From the NCBI GenBank assembly GCA_007026445.1, contig VDMD01000048.1, forward strand, positions 62,001 to 126,000: 64,000 bases of DNA. The letters run 5' to 3'. How positions within the stretch are numbered: the first letter of the stretch is position 1; every line of letters starts with the position of its first letter. A model generated the notes under the pieces. It did not search any database and had not been told where the DNA came from. It saw only the letters and a list, made by a program, of their open reading frames with translations. Shown here in pieces: positions 33,178 to 44,331 of this stretch. The position numbers and the translations under genes are program-made. The DNA is from Schizophyllum amplum. Its lineage: Eukaryota > Basidiomycota > Agaricomycetes > Agaricales > Schizophyllaceae.

Positions 33178-34539
33178 CTAGTAATCCACGTCCTCCCGCT
33201 TGATAAACGGCAGCGACTGGGGCGGCCGTAGCATCCCCGGTGCTGGCGTCGGTCGCATTGTCGTCGTCGGCAGCATCGGCGGCGGCGGGGGTAGTGTAGC
33301 CGTCAGCCCCGGCAGCATCGGCGTCAGCCCCGGTAGAATCGGCGTCAACGCCCGCCCCTGCCGGACAGCGTGCCGCAACCTGTAAACCTCGTCGAGCAAG
33401 TCCTGATTGTGCTCCCGCAGCGTCGCATTGTCGCCCCGTAACGCGTCCTTCTCGCCCCTCAGCACCTTCCTCTCGCTCCTCAACGCCGCCTTCTCCCCCC
33501 TCAGCCATTCATTCTCCCGCAACCACTCGTGCTCGCGCGACATACGCTCCGCCACGGTGTGCACGTGTTCCCCGTACGCGCGCGCCTCGTCCCGCTGACG
33601 CAAGAGCTCCGCGTTGTCGTCCGCAAGCTTCGTTGTCTCGTCATGCAGTTTGGTGTTATCTTCGTGCAGCTTGGAGTTCGCGTCGTGCAGCTGCATGTTG
33701 TCGTCACGCAGCCTGGCCATCTCGTCGTACAGTTGCGCATTCTGCCGACCAGACGTATTTCGGTGCAGGAGTAGCCGCGCCTCATCGCGCTCCCCGCGAA
33801 GGCGCTGCTCCGTGCGCTGCGACGCCTGCAGTCGCTCCTCCGCCTCGCCCAACCGCCCCTCCGTCTCGTTCAGCTGCACAAAGCGCGCCTCAGCAAGGCG
33901 GGACTGCAAATTTGCCTCGTTGCGCTGGCGCGAGAGCGAGAAGCGCGCATCGTCGAGGGTGCAGCGCATGTCTTCGAGGTCACAGCGCGCGCTCGACAGC
34001 TGTCCGAGGACGTCCTGCGCCCTGTCGCTGGCATTGCCGCTCGGGCGTATGACGGCAGAGAACTCGGCAGCCAAGTCATCGAGCCGGCGCTGAGCCCGGG
34101 CGAGCTGGCGCCGGACAGGGAGCAGCTCGTCCTGCGGGTCATGCGGGTCGGGCTTGGGCGACGGAACATGTGCCGAGGATGCATGTGTCATGCGAGTTAC
34201 GCCCTCGGCCGGGTGCGCGTGCGTCGAGTGGGTGCGTGTTTCGCCATGCGGAGTTCGCGGCGTCCTGTGCGAGGATATGGTCGAAGCGGAGTGCGTGGCC
34301 AGGGGCGTCTCCGCAGGCGGTGGTTCGAGGAGCGTAGCGAGGGAGATCGGGAGCCCGCGGTAGTGCGAAGAGCGGATGGGCGGAAGGACGATGGGTTCTG
34401 CGACAGGCGCGGGAGCCGGCGACGGAGGCCCGGGCAGCGGGTGGTAGGGATCGGAGGTGATGCAGCGCTCAAGACGGGTGAGGAAGTGGTTGGCGGTCAT
34501 GTAGGTGTAGGGGGATGCCTTGGGCTTGGCGATTGGCAT
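33178..34539 (-). CDS. uncharacterised coiled-coil protein with C-terminal SUMOylation-like motif
   Basis: A single uninterrupted 453-codon ORF from ATG 34539, unusual among intron-rich neighbours. The first 140 residues are Pro/Ser/His-rich and low complexity. Residues about 140-370 form a long predicted coiled coil with 7- and 11-residue periodicity: NMQLHDANSKLHEDNTKLHD, then TTKLADDNAELLRQRDEA and KVLRGEKDALRGDNATLREH. The tail has repeated LPGLTPMLPGLT units, poly-Pro, and ends PFIKREDVDY, where IKRE fits the consensus psi-K-x-E. No enzymatic domain. I do not recognise the family. Candidate roles are structural or adaptor, which is inference only. Confidence 0.7.
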   Translation of the reverse strand: MPIAKPKASPYTYMTANHFLTRLERCITSDPYHPLPGPPSPAPAPVAEPIVLPPIRSSHYRGLPISLATLLEPPPAETPLATHSASTISSHRTPRTPHGETRTHSTHAHPAEGVTRMTHASSAHVPSPKPDPHDPQDELLPVRRQLARAQRRLDDLAAEFSAVIRPSGNASDRAQDVLGQLSSARCDLEDMRCTLDDARFSLSRQRNEANLQSRLAEARFVQLNETEGRLGEAEERLQASQRTEQRLRGERDEARLLLHRNTSGRQNAQLYDEMARLRDDNMQLHDANSKLHEDNTKLHDETTKLADDNAELLRQRDEARAYGEHVHTVAERMSREHEWLRENEWLRGEKAALRSERKVLRGEKDALRGDNATLREHNQDLLDEVYRLRHAVRQGRALTPILPGLTPMLPGLTATLPPPPPMLPTTTMRPTPAPGMLRPPQSLPFIKREDVDY

Positions 34540-37332
34540 GGATTGGGGCGTGGGGACGCGGAGGGGCGGCAGAGTTACAGGGAAGGGCGAGATAGCTGGT
34601 TATATGCGCATGTTAGATGCGTCAGACGTCATGCAGATGCTGGCGCGCGTACCTCGCGGAAAGTTAACGTCGTACAGACCTCCTGAGGAAGCTGCGGTAG
34701 AGGACGGGAGATGCATGGGTTTGGGCGAAGGGCCTAAGCTGTGTGAAATTTCGCTCTTGACGCCGAGGGTATAGAGAGCGCACCTGGGGACGAGACCTGA
34801 AAATACATGGCGCGGGGCTTAGTATGCCTGCGACGACGAGTGTGCCGCGCCGTATCGACTTCGCGCGGAATCACTGAAGACGCGTCAGCAACGGATTCCA
34901 GATTCGCTGCCAAGCCTACTCACAGCGAATCTTTTTGTGTCGCAGGGCCACCGGGGAGGGCGTTCGCGAGTCAAGGCCCTCGCTCCCGGAGCGACTGCGC
35001 TTCAACGTCGACATTGTGAATTCCGGCGACGAGCAATAGTGGGCAGCAGAGAGGCAGCGGTCGAACAATCAAGGCGATGGTAGTGGTGGTCTGGGAAGAG
35101 TGCTGCGTTCCTCAATCCGACATCCGGGGGCCCGGGAGAGTTGTTGCTATTTTTGAAAGGGTCACGTGAACTGGCCGGCGCGGCAAACCCCATTCGATTC
35201 AGTCTCCCCCTCACTACTTATCACTCGCCGCCGTGTTTTGTCTTTGCTTTGTACTACCTATCTTGACGGCTTCACATATACTTGCCCTCACTAGCGAGGA
35301 CAGTAACGGAAAGCAATCGAACAATACAAGTCCTGTCTCAGACGCCTCACCCGGCTTACGGGCACTCACGCGCACGGGCGACGTATGAAAACGCCTGGAC
35401 ACCGTTTCATGGATCGTGCGCCGTGGATGCGACGCGTTTGTGCCCTCGTAGACGCTGCAGCGGCAGGCCCGATTCTTCGGTGCCCTTTATGAGGTTCGAC
35501 CGACCGACATGGCCTGTCCTTCTTGCAACGACTTCACTCCCACCCATCGCTCACCTACCGACGAGCGCCCACCTACAATCGCCAGCTAAATCGCTGACTA
35601 GACCCATATACAAGTCGCGTCCAGGCCACGTCAACAGTGTGAAGGTCACATTGAATCAATCTTCACGAACGGCCTTATGGTTGTCCATGCCACTGACGTG
35701 GCAGCCAAATGTGAGTAAGTATGTATGCTGTCCGGCTTCGGTGCACGCCGATGATAGGTATGAGGCATCAGGAGACTAGTCTGCGCGCTCACTCAGTATT
35801 GAGGGGGCGGTTCGCCGGTCAATGGGACAGCGCTTCCAAGACTCGGTCTGATTGTCATCGGTCTCTTGCGATGTAGCTTCCAAGTGGCATGGATTGCGTG
35901 GCAAGCCGTCAGCGACATGCATTGCAAGCGCGGTGATGTCCCTACTCGTCGACGAGCACTCCGGCCTTGGAACCATGCCCATCATCTTCATCGCTCATCG
36001 GTTGCCCATTTTCGAATACACCCTATCTGATCTCCTGAGCCCCTCATTCCTCCACACCTTTTCAGTTAGCCCTCGAATACCATCTACTCCCTGATACCTC
36101 ATCTTTCCTGTCTCTCTCCTCGCCTTGCTCCCTTTCTCTCCCTTTCTCTCCCTGTTCCCCTGTCCGAACATTGCTGGGTGTATTGACAAGGTGAAGTAAC
36201 TTTCCGTCTGCCCTTTTCTTCCTTTTTAGTCCCTCACTTATACACCCTCTACTCTTGTTCTCAAGTACGTGCGATGGTGGTGTAATTATTGCATCGTACT
36301 AGTAGTCCCTCGATGCCCCTGTACTTATATATAACCGATCACGTCGACGTCTTTTCTTCCTCTTCCATCTCTGCGCGCATGAGGTTCAATGGTTGAACCT
36401 GAATTCCATTTTCCAGTCAACTTCGTAGGCTCTCGTTGTGATGCAACATCCTGTGCCATGGACGGGATCTGGACGGCATCAGATTCATTGGCCCTATAAA
36501 ACCGTCCGCGCTCTCAAATCTTGAATATCTAGAGTCAGCGGCCCAAAAGCCTCCCGTGGTCCATCCGACGGACGAGCCCGCGCGCGATCCGCTCGCAACC
36601 ATTGAACGGTGATTCAGCTTCACTCTGACTCGAAGTTGACCGCTGACCCGGCATTTTGTCCTGCATATTGGCCTTCGCCTCGTGTAGGGCTTTGTCCATT
36701 ATTGCCCTGTTATTGCCTCGTGTGAAGCTTTGTTCATCGCCTCGCCGCAGGCTTGGTCCTCCGCCTCGTGTCGGGCATGCTTCCTCCCACCTTGCTTTCT
36801 CTGATGGAAATCACAGGTTCTTCTGCAACGGCCAAAAAGCACAGCTCTGTATTGGTCCTGGATTGTTCTTCGCGTCTGCCGGAGGCTGCGCGGCTTGCGG
36901 CATACAGCTCCAAAGCCTTCGACGGTCGTCACCCGTGGGAGTCTCTGGGGCCTTTTCGCGGAAGCATTTCTGGACCTGCCTGTGGACTCGCCACCACCCC
37001 ACCACCCCACCACCCCACCATCACCGTGGGAGCATTCATGGGCCTGTCGTGGGAGATCTGCGCTGCCGGGGACATATAAAGGGCCCAGCATACGATGCTA
37101 CTCACCAGCAGTGCCTCTTCGCCCCCTTTTGCCGTGCGATCCTGACCTTCGCGCAGTCTGCTACCTTCCTGTGTGTTTTGCTAACCCCACCAGACTCGAC
37201 TACGGCCACTAGACTGACTACAGGCCTTGTTAGTCCTGTTAGTACCTACTCGTCGGTGCAGCATACGAAGCGTTACTCGTTGCCACAGACGACCAGGTGC
37301 GTGGACCTTGTGCTGGTCCCGGCGCGCTGATC
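34540..37332. other. 2.8-kb intergenic region
   Basis: No convincing gene. Weak items: a 71-codon minus-strand ORF with a true ATG at 35991, without a recognisable family; an orphan TATA-like TATATATAA at 36326-36334 followed by CT-rich sequence; imperfect CGCCTCGTGT-type repeats at 36665-36775; and a CCACCCCA microsatellite at 36990-37020. Confidence 0.45.
37073..37080 (+). promoter_or_regulatory. TATA-box-like CATATAAA
   Basis: CATATAAAGG lies 253 bp upstream of the ATG at 37333. It supports, but does not prove, that the small ORF below is transcribed. Confidence 0.4.
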
Positions 37333-37839
37333 ATGAGCTCCCGTCGCAGCCTTCTCCTTACTCGTCCCATCACCCATCCCGTCAACATGACCGCGCCCCG
37401 CGACGCTATTATGCCTAAGTCCATGCGGCCCGCCATGGGTTGCCCGCTGGGGAGCCTTTACGGCAACGCTCTAGAGTCGCAAAGGCGTGAACCGCGCGCG
37501 CCTGGGGTCTACCGTTGGTCTCGTGGCAGCTACTATGGCCCGTCGCAGAGCGTCTACTGTGGCCCGGTGCGGAACGTCTATGCCACGGCCCGGTCGTCAG
37601 CGCGAGTCAACTCGACCCGCACAGAGGTCCCGCCGCCGACGCCGTCATCAGGCGCTGCGCCGGACGTCACCGATATGCATGCCCTCGCCGCGCATCTGGG
37701 ATCCATCAAGGTGGACACAGATAGTGCGCGAGCTGTCGATGCCAACCTGCCAGCCATCGACGCCGAACTCGAAGCCCTGCTGAGGGAAGTGGCTGCCTGG
37801 GACACGCCTCTGGACCCTGTCCTCGATCTCCATTTCTGA
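37333..37839 (+). CDS. hypothetical protein, orphan ORF
   Basis: 168-codon intronless ORF from the ATG of MSSRRSLLLTRPITHPVNMT. The middle has a Tyr/Gly/Pro-rich block (GVYRWSRGSYYGPSQSVYCG) encoded by imperfect 30-nt DNA repeats (CCGTCGCAGAGCGTCTACTG-type). The C-terminal 50 residues look helical and acidic (LAAHLGSIKVDTDSARAVDA, IDAELEALLREVAAWDTPLD). No domain recognised. A TATA-like box lies 253 bp upstream. It could be a spurious ORF in GC-rich DNA. Confidence 0.4.
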   Translation: MSSRRSLLLTRPITHPVNMTAPRDAIMPKSMRPAMGCPLGSLYGNALESQRREPRAPGVYRWSRGSYYGPSQSVYCGPVRNVYATARSSARVNSTRTEVPPPTPSSGAAPDVTDMHALAAHLGSIKVDTDSARAVDANLPAIDAELEALLREVAAWDTPLDPVLDLHF

Positions 37840-38535
37840 ACTACAAGTCGACGTTGCATGCGTTCTCTCAACTTGCAAGCGGTTCTCTGAACTCTCTGAA
37901 CTAGCATCCATCTCCCCACTGCTCTCAATGCCTCTTTCCATCGCCCGCTCATCATCCATCCATCCTCCATTCACATTCTCCACATTTCCGTCTGCATCAT
38001 CACCTTCACCTTCACCTTCATGCATCCGTCTCTATTTGTTTTGCTTTCACGACTTTGAATATCTCGCGGCAGGATTATATTCTTGTCGCTGCTCTTTATC
38101 ACCACGTATTCTGCACTCTGTGGCAGCCACTGCGCACATGTATATTGCATGCCACTGCATGTAAGCGACCAACATCTCTACCTACCACTGCGTATCCGTC
38201 TGATACTTTATCTGCTAAGTATGGACCATTCCAGCTACACACGGATGAAAGGGACTTTTTCTCGCATCAGGGCATCTGGGTCGTACTGTACTTATACTTA
38301 CAATAAAAAGTACAAATCTTGATGAAAAGATGAGTGGTTCGATAGCGCGAGTGCGTCGTCTACGGGAGCACGGGCGACTCTGCTTTTATTACTTACAGTG
38401 AGGATGGACCTGAAGGAGTCGTAATTGACAGCGATCATAGCAAGGATGGATTGGCGAAACGAGAGCAGTCGAACAAGCGAGTCCATAGCAAAAGACAGAT
38501 CATTTCACGGGCACCTGCAACTACACCACCCTTGT
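37840..38535. other. intergenic between convergent genes
   Basis: CT-rich and ACC/TTC-repeat-containing stretch (37985-38030), then 3' flank of SRP72. No gene seen. Confidence 0.5.
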
Positions 38536-39606
38536 CTACTTCCGCTTCTTACCCTTTCCGCCCTTCCCCGCCCCTCCACCAGCCGGCTCCACGACGGCAG
38601 CAGCACCTTGCGTAGCCCCAGTCCGGCTGCGTTTCTTGCCCGTGTGGTACGTCGACCGCTCCGTCTTCTTCAGCCATCGCTCCGGGTCGGGTGGCGGCGT
38701 GACGCCCGGGACCACGCCCTTCGGCACGCGCCGCGCGCGCACCTTGGTCGTCTTCGGTACTACCGGGGCGGCGGACGTGGCGGCGGCGGGGGAATGCGAG
38801 GCGGCGGCAGCAGACGCAGCGATGTCGACCTGCGGCCGGGGCGGTGCGGGTGGGGGCGCGGCCTCGAGGTCGGAGGCGGGCAGCTGAGCGAGCGCAGCGA
38901 GGAAGCCGTTGCTGATGAAGTCGAGGTGTTCTTGTGCGGCGCGGAGGTTGTTGAGGATATCCTCTTGTTCGTCGGCGAGTTCCTGAGCGTCGTGAGATCC
39001 AGTGACGTGAGAGTAGGGCAACGAACGTACGGGCTGGTCGAGCAGCTGGTTGTAGAAATCGCAGGTGGCGGCATAGTCACCGTCGCGGTAACACTGGGGG
39101 TGTCAGATGAGGCGGGGTGGGAGGGACGGGTAAGGGGGAGGTAGACGTACGATCTGGGCGCGGAGGACGATGACGCTGCGCTCGTCGGCGGGGGTGATAG
39201 TGTCAAGAATATCACGCGCCTCAGCCTCGCGCTGAAGCTTGTAGAGCGAGTACGCGCGCTCGTACTGGTGCTGGGGACCGAGGACATTCAGGGCGACGGC
39301 GTGCTGGTCCGCCTCCATCATGGCGTAGATCTTTGCCTGGAGCGCGTCCGCATCACTGGGATCTAGCTTAAGGACTGCAAATGTGTGAGCTAGTGAGCAG
39401 CAGAGAGAGCTGATATACATACTCTTGTCGCAGGTCTTGATTGCATTCTTCCAATGGCGGTCACTGATCTGCGCGCAGAGCGAGTTGAAGAGCTTCTTGA
39501 TGCGCTCGGGCTCGGAGAGAGGGGGCTTCGGTGCCGGTTTCTTCTTGGACTTTGGTGGCTGCCCCTTCGCGGGCGTCTTCGCCCTTGAGCTAGACGGTGG
39601 TGGCAT
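38536..39606 (-). CDS. SRP72: signal recognition particle subunit SRP72, unusually short
   Basis: SRP72 binds SRP68 and 7SL RNA in the particle that targets secretory ribosomes to the ER. Exons: 39606-39424, 39374 to about 39152, a short exon, and the last from 38986 downstream; introns include a 49-nt GTACGT...CTCAG. TPR-type start: PPLSEPERIKKLFNSLCAQI, DRHWKNAIKTCDKILKLDPS, QYERAYSLYKLQREAEARDI, CYRDGDYAATCDFYNQLLDQ, ILNNLRAAQEHLDFISNGFL. It then passes directly to an Ala/Pro linker and the SRP72 C-terminal RNA-binding block PPPDPERWLKKTERSTY with a Lys/Gly tail. The total is near 310 aa, about half of human or yeast SRP72, so the central TPR array seems absent. Function may be retained or reduced. 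Confidence 0.85.
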
Positions 39607-39733
39607 CTTGACTTGGGAGTACAAGGACGAGGAGTATTGATGTCTATTTGCTCGCACGTGGACGGGAATTCCGCGGGCCAAGCGCCAACACTTGCCTTCG
39701 GTCCTCGTCAACGTCTACGGCAGCGTCAGCGAA
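39607..39733. promoter_or_regulatory. 127-bp bidirectional promoter (SRP72 / pinin)
   Basis: Only 127 bp separate the SRP72 ATG (39606, minus) and the pinin ATG (39734, plus), so both promoters and 5' leaders must share this stretch. No TATA box seen. Confidence 0.7.
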
Positions 39734-40999
39734 ATGTCAACAGAAGAGTATGTTGTTCTCGTCAAACTCCGTATGTGGCGCTGACTGTACGCTAGACCTA
39801 CACCAGCGCCCGAGGCACAACCGCCTACGGAGCCCGCGGCCATGGCGGCGACCGCCAACAAGAAGCGTCCGCGCCTGGACATGAACACCGACCCGCGCGA
39901 GCGCAAACGTGGTAAAAGTATGTTCGGACTCGTGCTAGGTACCCTCAACAAGGCCAAGGTCGAGGACAAGGAGCGCAACGCGTCCGAGGCGGTGAGCTGC
40001 AACGCCCCATGTCTGCGCATGTGAACGCTAACTGACGCGCGCGATCCATCCTAGGCCAAGAAGCGCCAGCTGATAGAGAAGAAGCTGCAGGAGAAATTGA
40101 GGAAGGAGACTGATTCTGTCAGGCGCGCGGAGGAGACGAAGAAGGACAAGACGCTTGCAGCGCGTAAGGAGGAGGAGCTACAGCTGAAGGATTCCATCGT
40201 GCGTGTCGCTGTTCCCTCCTTCCAGTCATCGAGTGCTGACAGTGTGCTATAGTACAAGCTCCGTCGCAAGCGCTTGCCTTTGCTTGCCAACTTCTTGCTC
40301 ACCTCGGACGTGATACGCGATTCCCCTGACGACGTGGGCTCGAAGACGGACGCGATGGACACAGACGCGGATGCGGACCCAGCCAAAATTCTTACCCAAG
40401 CGCAGGCTCCTCGCTCTCACCCCCCACCACTCTACTACCTCCCCGCCATCCTGACACCTTCGCAAAATGCATTCCTTGACAAGCGGAAGACGGAGGTACG
40501 TGTCCATACACACGTCCACATCGTTTCTTGCTGACCCCCGCCACAGGTCTCAAAGGCAGCGGACCAAGAGTGGGAGGCATTTGCCGCAGAGCGCGCCGCG
40601 GGCATCGTCGAGATCGAGCGCTTGCGGCAGAAGGTGGCGCAGGAAGCGGAGGAGCTGCGCAAAGCGCAGGCCGAGAAGGCGGACGCACAGGCGGAGAAAG
40701 GGGATACCGCCGGGAATACCAAGGCCGGGGAAGACAGCAAGCCGGAAGTCAAGGTCGAGACGACAACCACTGACGTCCAGATGGAGGAGCCACCGCCGAC
40801 GTCTGCGATGGATGTAGACGATGCGAAGGGCAATGGGGTTGAGGACGCTCGAGGGGCGTCCGCGAAGGACACGGCGAGGGAGGGGGACGCGGTGAGGGAG
40901 AAGGCGGAACAGGAAACGCAGGACAAAGCGGCTAAAATGAAGGAGGAGCAGATGTCGGCGCAGATGCGCGCTGACGACGACGATGCGGTCGAGTATTAG
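39734..40999 (+). CDS. pinin/SDK/memA-domain protein (splicing-associated)
   Basis: Pinin-family nuclear proteins associate with the spliceosome or exon-junction (PSAP-type) complexes. A 14-nt first coding exon (ATG TCA ACA GAA GA) joins across GTATGT...GCTAG to the Pro/Glu-rich N-terminus, then NKKRPRLDMNTDPRERKRGK. The family signature is MFGLVLGTLNKAKVEDKERN, followed by long charged helices (KKRQLIEKKLQEKLRKETDS, SKAADQEWEAFAAERAAGIV). LPLLANFLLTSD and PPLYYLPAILTPSQNAFLDK match the pinin core. An acidic, Lys/Glu-rich tail ends in DDDDAVEY at 40999. The stop codon lies between two copies of a 15-bp duplication. Four to five exons. Confidence 0.88.
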
Positions 41000-43900
41000 G
41001 AACAATGATGCGGTCGAGTATAGGATGGGGGCAGTATCAGTTCTCTGCCGCTCGCGTGCTATGTCGCTGTGCCTTTGTTTGCTTTATATGTGCGTGTTTC
41101 TTGCCGTCTGTTCTGCATTGTCGCTGACTTACCTCCTCGCCCTTTCCCTCGACTCCATGTGCCCGCCCCCATTTTTTCATCCTTCTCTCTCTCTCCCAGA
41201 TTTGCGTCGTTTGTGTCTTTACTAAGCCATCTCTGCTGCCCGCGTGGACCATTCACGTGTTTACTTAAAGTGAGCCTCAGCTATCATCATTGTCTGTGAA
41301 TGCATGCTCATGCTTTTGAAGGCTGCATGTACGTGTGCGTTTGTTCCGATTTTGCTCATTTTTCTCCTTCCCTTGTTTTCTTCCTTTCCTTGATCTTGCT
41401 TCGGCGTTCTTACTGTCCGTGCTGTACTCACTTGCATCGCTATACTCACCCGCCTCTGAACGACGAATAATAAGTATCTGCTTCTCCGCTGCTCCATCGA
41501 CTTGCCCGCCATCATCGATCTCTGAAGCCATCAAAGGTCAGCGATGCTGGGACTCGACGCTCTATAGGATTTGCAGATGCTTGGGCGTTGGGCGACTGCT
41601 TTGAGGATGGAAGAAGTTCTGTGCTAAGGGGGCAGGTGTTTGCAAGGGGCAGTTGCTTTGTTCTCGGACAACTAATCTTGCAGTCGGCGGCCGGTATCGG
41701 AGACTACCTATGCACGGTCAAGCTGTGATGCCAGAAGATGCTTTGCTGTGGGTGTCGTGATCGTTTCAAGCGCTGGTGAGTCTTGCATTTGTTTTGCTTG
41801 AGTTGCGCGTCTTGACTTCTGCAACAGAGTCTGTCTTAGCAGTCGCAATCTGTTTCGGTACTTTCGCTAACTGAGGGCCCTTTTCAGCAAATCAACGAGA
41901 TTAGTGACCTCGGCCAAGGGTTTTTTTTGGAGGGGCTGACGGCGCTTCCAGCTAGCGGACGTGGTGAGTGGCGCTCAGCCCATCTGGAAGGTGCGCTCAT
42001 GAGCCAGGAAGAATTACGACCTCAGGACGAGATGCGATGCTTATCATTCGAGCCCTCGCCTCACATACGACTCTATACCGCGGCAGGTGTCTAGACGTCT
42101 AAGACTATAGTCCACCTTTATTGCATCCTTCATCGTTAGTCTCCCAGCGCCAGCCCCGTCGCCAGGCCGGTAACGCGAGAGAGAGGTCGTCTGCGCCCGT
42201 CGTCGCAGTTCGTCACCGATAATTAGGGTCCGATGCTCGGGTTCTATCATCGTTTTTCCTTCAGCTCGGCGCTGAGGCTCTTCTGAGCCCTGTCTCACGT
42301 TGAGTGCTTGACTCTACATTGCCAAAATTGCCGTGTGAATCCAGAGTGATTGGTGCGACGGGCGCTTTTATGGCGAACAATGGGATTTGCAAGGTTCGGA
42401 GCCTCGGAAGCGTCGGGGCACGTCTGTGATTATCCCTGAAGCTTCCTCCCTGCACATCAGTGCACAATGCACATCTCCTCCCAGAGGCCTCACCTGCCGC
42501 GGTGTATATCTGCAGCGCCATTTGTGATGAACGGTGTAACTCGGGTTCAGGGTGTCGGGGACAATTATAAGGTGTCGCTGCAGGAACAATGGGTGCCAGT
42601 CACTCTCAGTCACTGTGATGTGCAGTCGATTTCACAAATCCAGACAATTGAAGCGTGACGAAGGTGATTGCTGAGCTTGGCACACACCTGGCGCATACAC
42701 ATGCAGGGCTTGAAAACTCAGCGCTTGAAGCTCGCCATTGAGCAGCATGCAGCGGCGCCATGCCCCCACTCATCAGCACGCCTCAACAACGCCCACACGA
42801 CGTAAGATAGACATAGAGGCTCAGGCAGGTCGGTATCTGTCTGCGTCCGATATCAGTCTGGGTTGCGGGCAGATCAGGATTCAATTGAATCTCGAGGTGC
42901 ACGGCGCCGGCGCGACGGAGGCGTGCGGCGTGCGGTTCACATATCAGCGCGGCGGGGCCGTGGAGAGGCCCGAGGCCTGCCCGAGGGTCGTGGTCATCGG
43001 TATCAGGGGGTCATTGAAGTGCGGGACAATTATGCAGTGGGGTGGCTCGTGAAGGTCATCGAGACGCGAGGGGGCAATTAGTACGAGGGGGCTAGGTGCG
43101 TGGACTAGGGGAGTCATTATAGGCACGAGCAAGGTATTCAATTGAGAATCCTTATCATGGAATGGATGTGCAGCGTATCCCCGGCAGAACAGGCCAACTC
43201 CCTTTGCGCGCGCAGCAAAGGTTCTCGCCGCAGACTTGCTCCCGCGTGCGGAAGGCTCCCCCCTACCCCGGACGTAACGGAGCAGGCGAGTTCAACTTTC
43301 TACAGATGCTTGCTGCCTTGATGTCGCGCGCAGACTGTCGTGAAAGCCCGACGCGAGGCGTACAGGCGGCAAAGGTCTGGGGGCTGCCGTAAGAAAAGCG
43401 TCCAAATGACCAGCCGCTGGAGAGTGCGGGGAGCCAGCGCTGGAGTGCGGGGAGCGGCGTTGACTTGGAAGATACGGAGGCCGCGCGTCGAGATTGAGAC
43501 CCAGCGAGCGAGTAAGTATATGATTAGCAGAGCGGTCCGTATGGACCTGCGATGGGTCGCAAGCTTGATGTGCTGCGTCGGGTGAGACAATGAGAAGAGA
43601 AGTCAAAAGGCCAGGCGAGAGGGCGGGATTGTACTAAATACTGACCTTGGACTGCTGTCCTCCTTGCAGTGGTCGGTTCGAAGTCGTTTCGGCTGGATAA
43701 CGTGTATGGACGTTCAAGGCAGGAGGTGCTGACGGGTGGACGGGACCAATATGCCCGAATCAGAAAGTGTGATGGCGAACTTGGCAAACCCTATCACGTA
43801 AAAATTAAATGATAAACGAAGTTACCAAAAGAGGCAATCTATATGTCAGAATGTGTGTTTTCCGCGATTGATGGCGCGTGCGTTTCTCCTTGTACCCTCA

Positions 43901-44331
43901 TCGAGATCTGCAGCTAACTGCTTCCGACCGGGGCCAGAAGACACTCCGCCTCAGTTCTCGCCAGTGCTTTGGCGACTGTTGGCGATTGCCCGACATACAA
44001 CAGTGATACAAGTGACAGATTGGTGTCGAGGGTGTTGCACCGTTTACATGTCGACTTTGATTTCCAGCAGGCGGCGGAAGCGCAGAGCGTGAGAGAAGAA
44101 GTGTTTGAGTCTGGCTTGGAATCTCTGGGGTCCGGTGAGAGATCTGGAATTCCAACACGGTCCGATCGCTCGAATGGAATAACATATATTTGCCATGTCA
44201 CTGTCGGCTTGCTGCCGCTGCAGGCATAAATATCCTCCTCCTGCCCTAATTTTCGTGACCTTCTTGCCCGCCTGGTTCTCATCTTGTCCTCATCCGCTTC
44301 CGTTCGCCTATTTCTTCCCTGAATCCTGAAC
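41000..44331. other. 3.3-kb region without recognised gene
   Basis: The largest gap in the gene-rich part. The first 600 bp are T-rich. A plus-strand ORF with ATG at 42747 (to 43052; ...GRYLSASDISLGCGQ...) has mild coding look but no family. Two short inverted or direct repeats occur near 43425-43455 (CGGGGAGC(C/G)). No transposon ends identified. It could hold regulatory DNA or a non-coding transcript. Confidence 0.4.
44225..44232 (+). promoter_or_regulatory. TATA-box-like CATAAATA
   Basis: GCATAAATATCC is 100 bp upstream of the zinc-finger gene ATG and is followed by a CT-rich leader. Confidence 0.55.

Noticed and set aside
32405..33508. 367-codon minus-strand open frame
   Set aside because: Low-complexity, overlaps the end of the coiled-coil gene in another frame, and its start is not tied to any conserved sequence.
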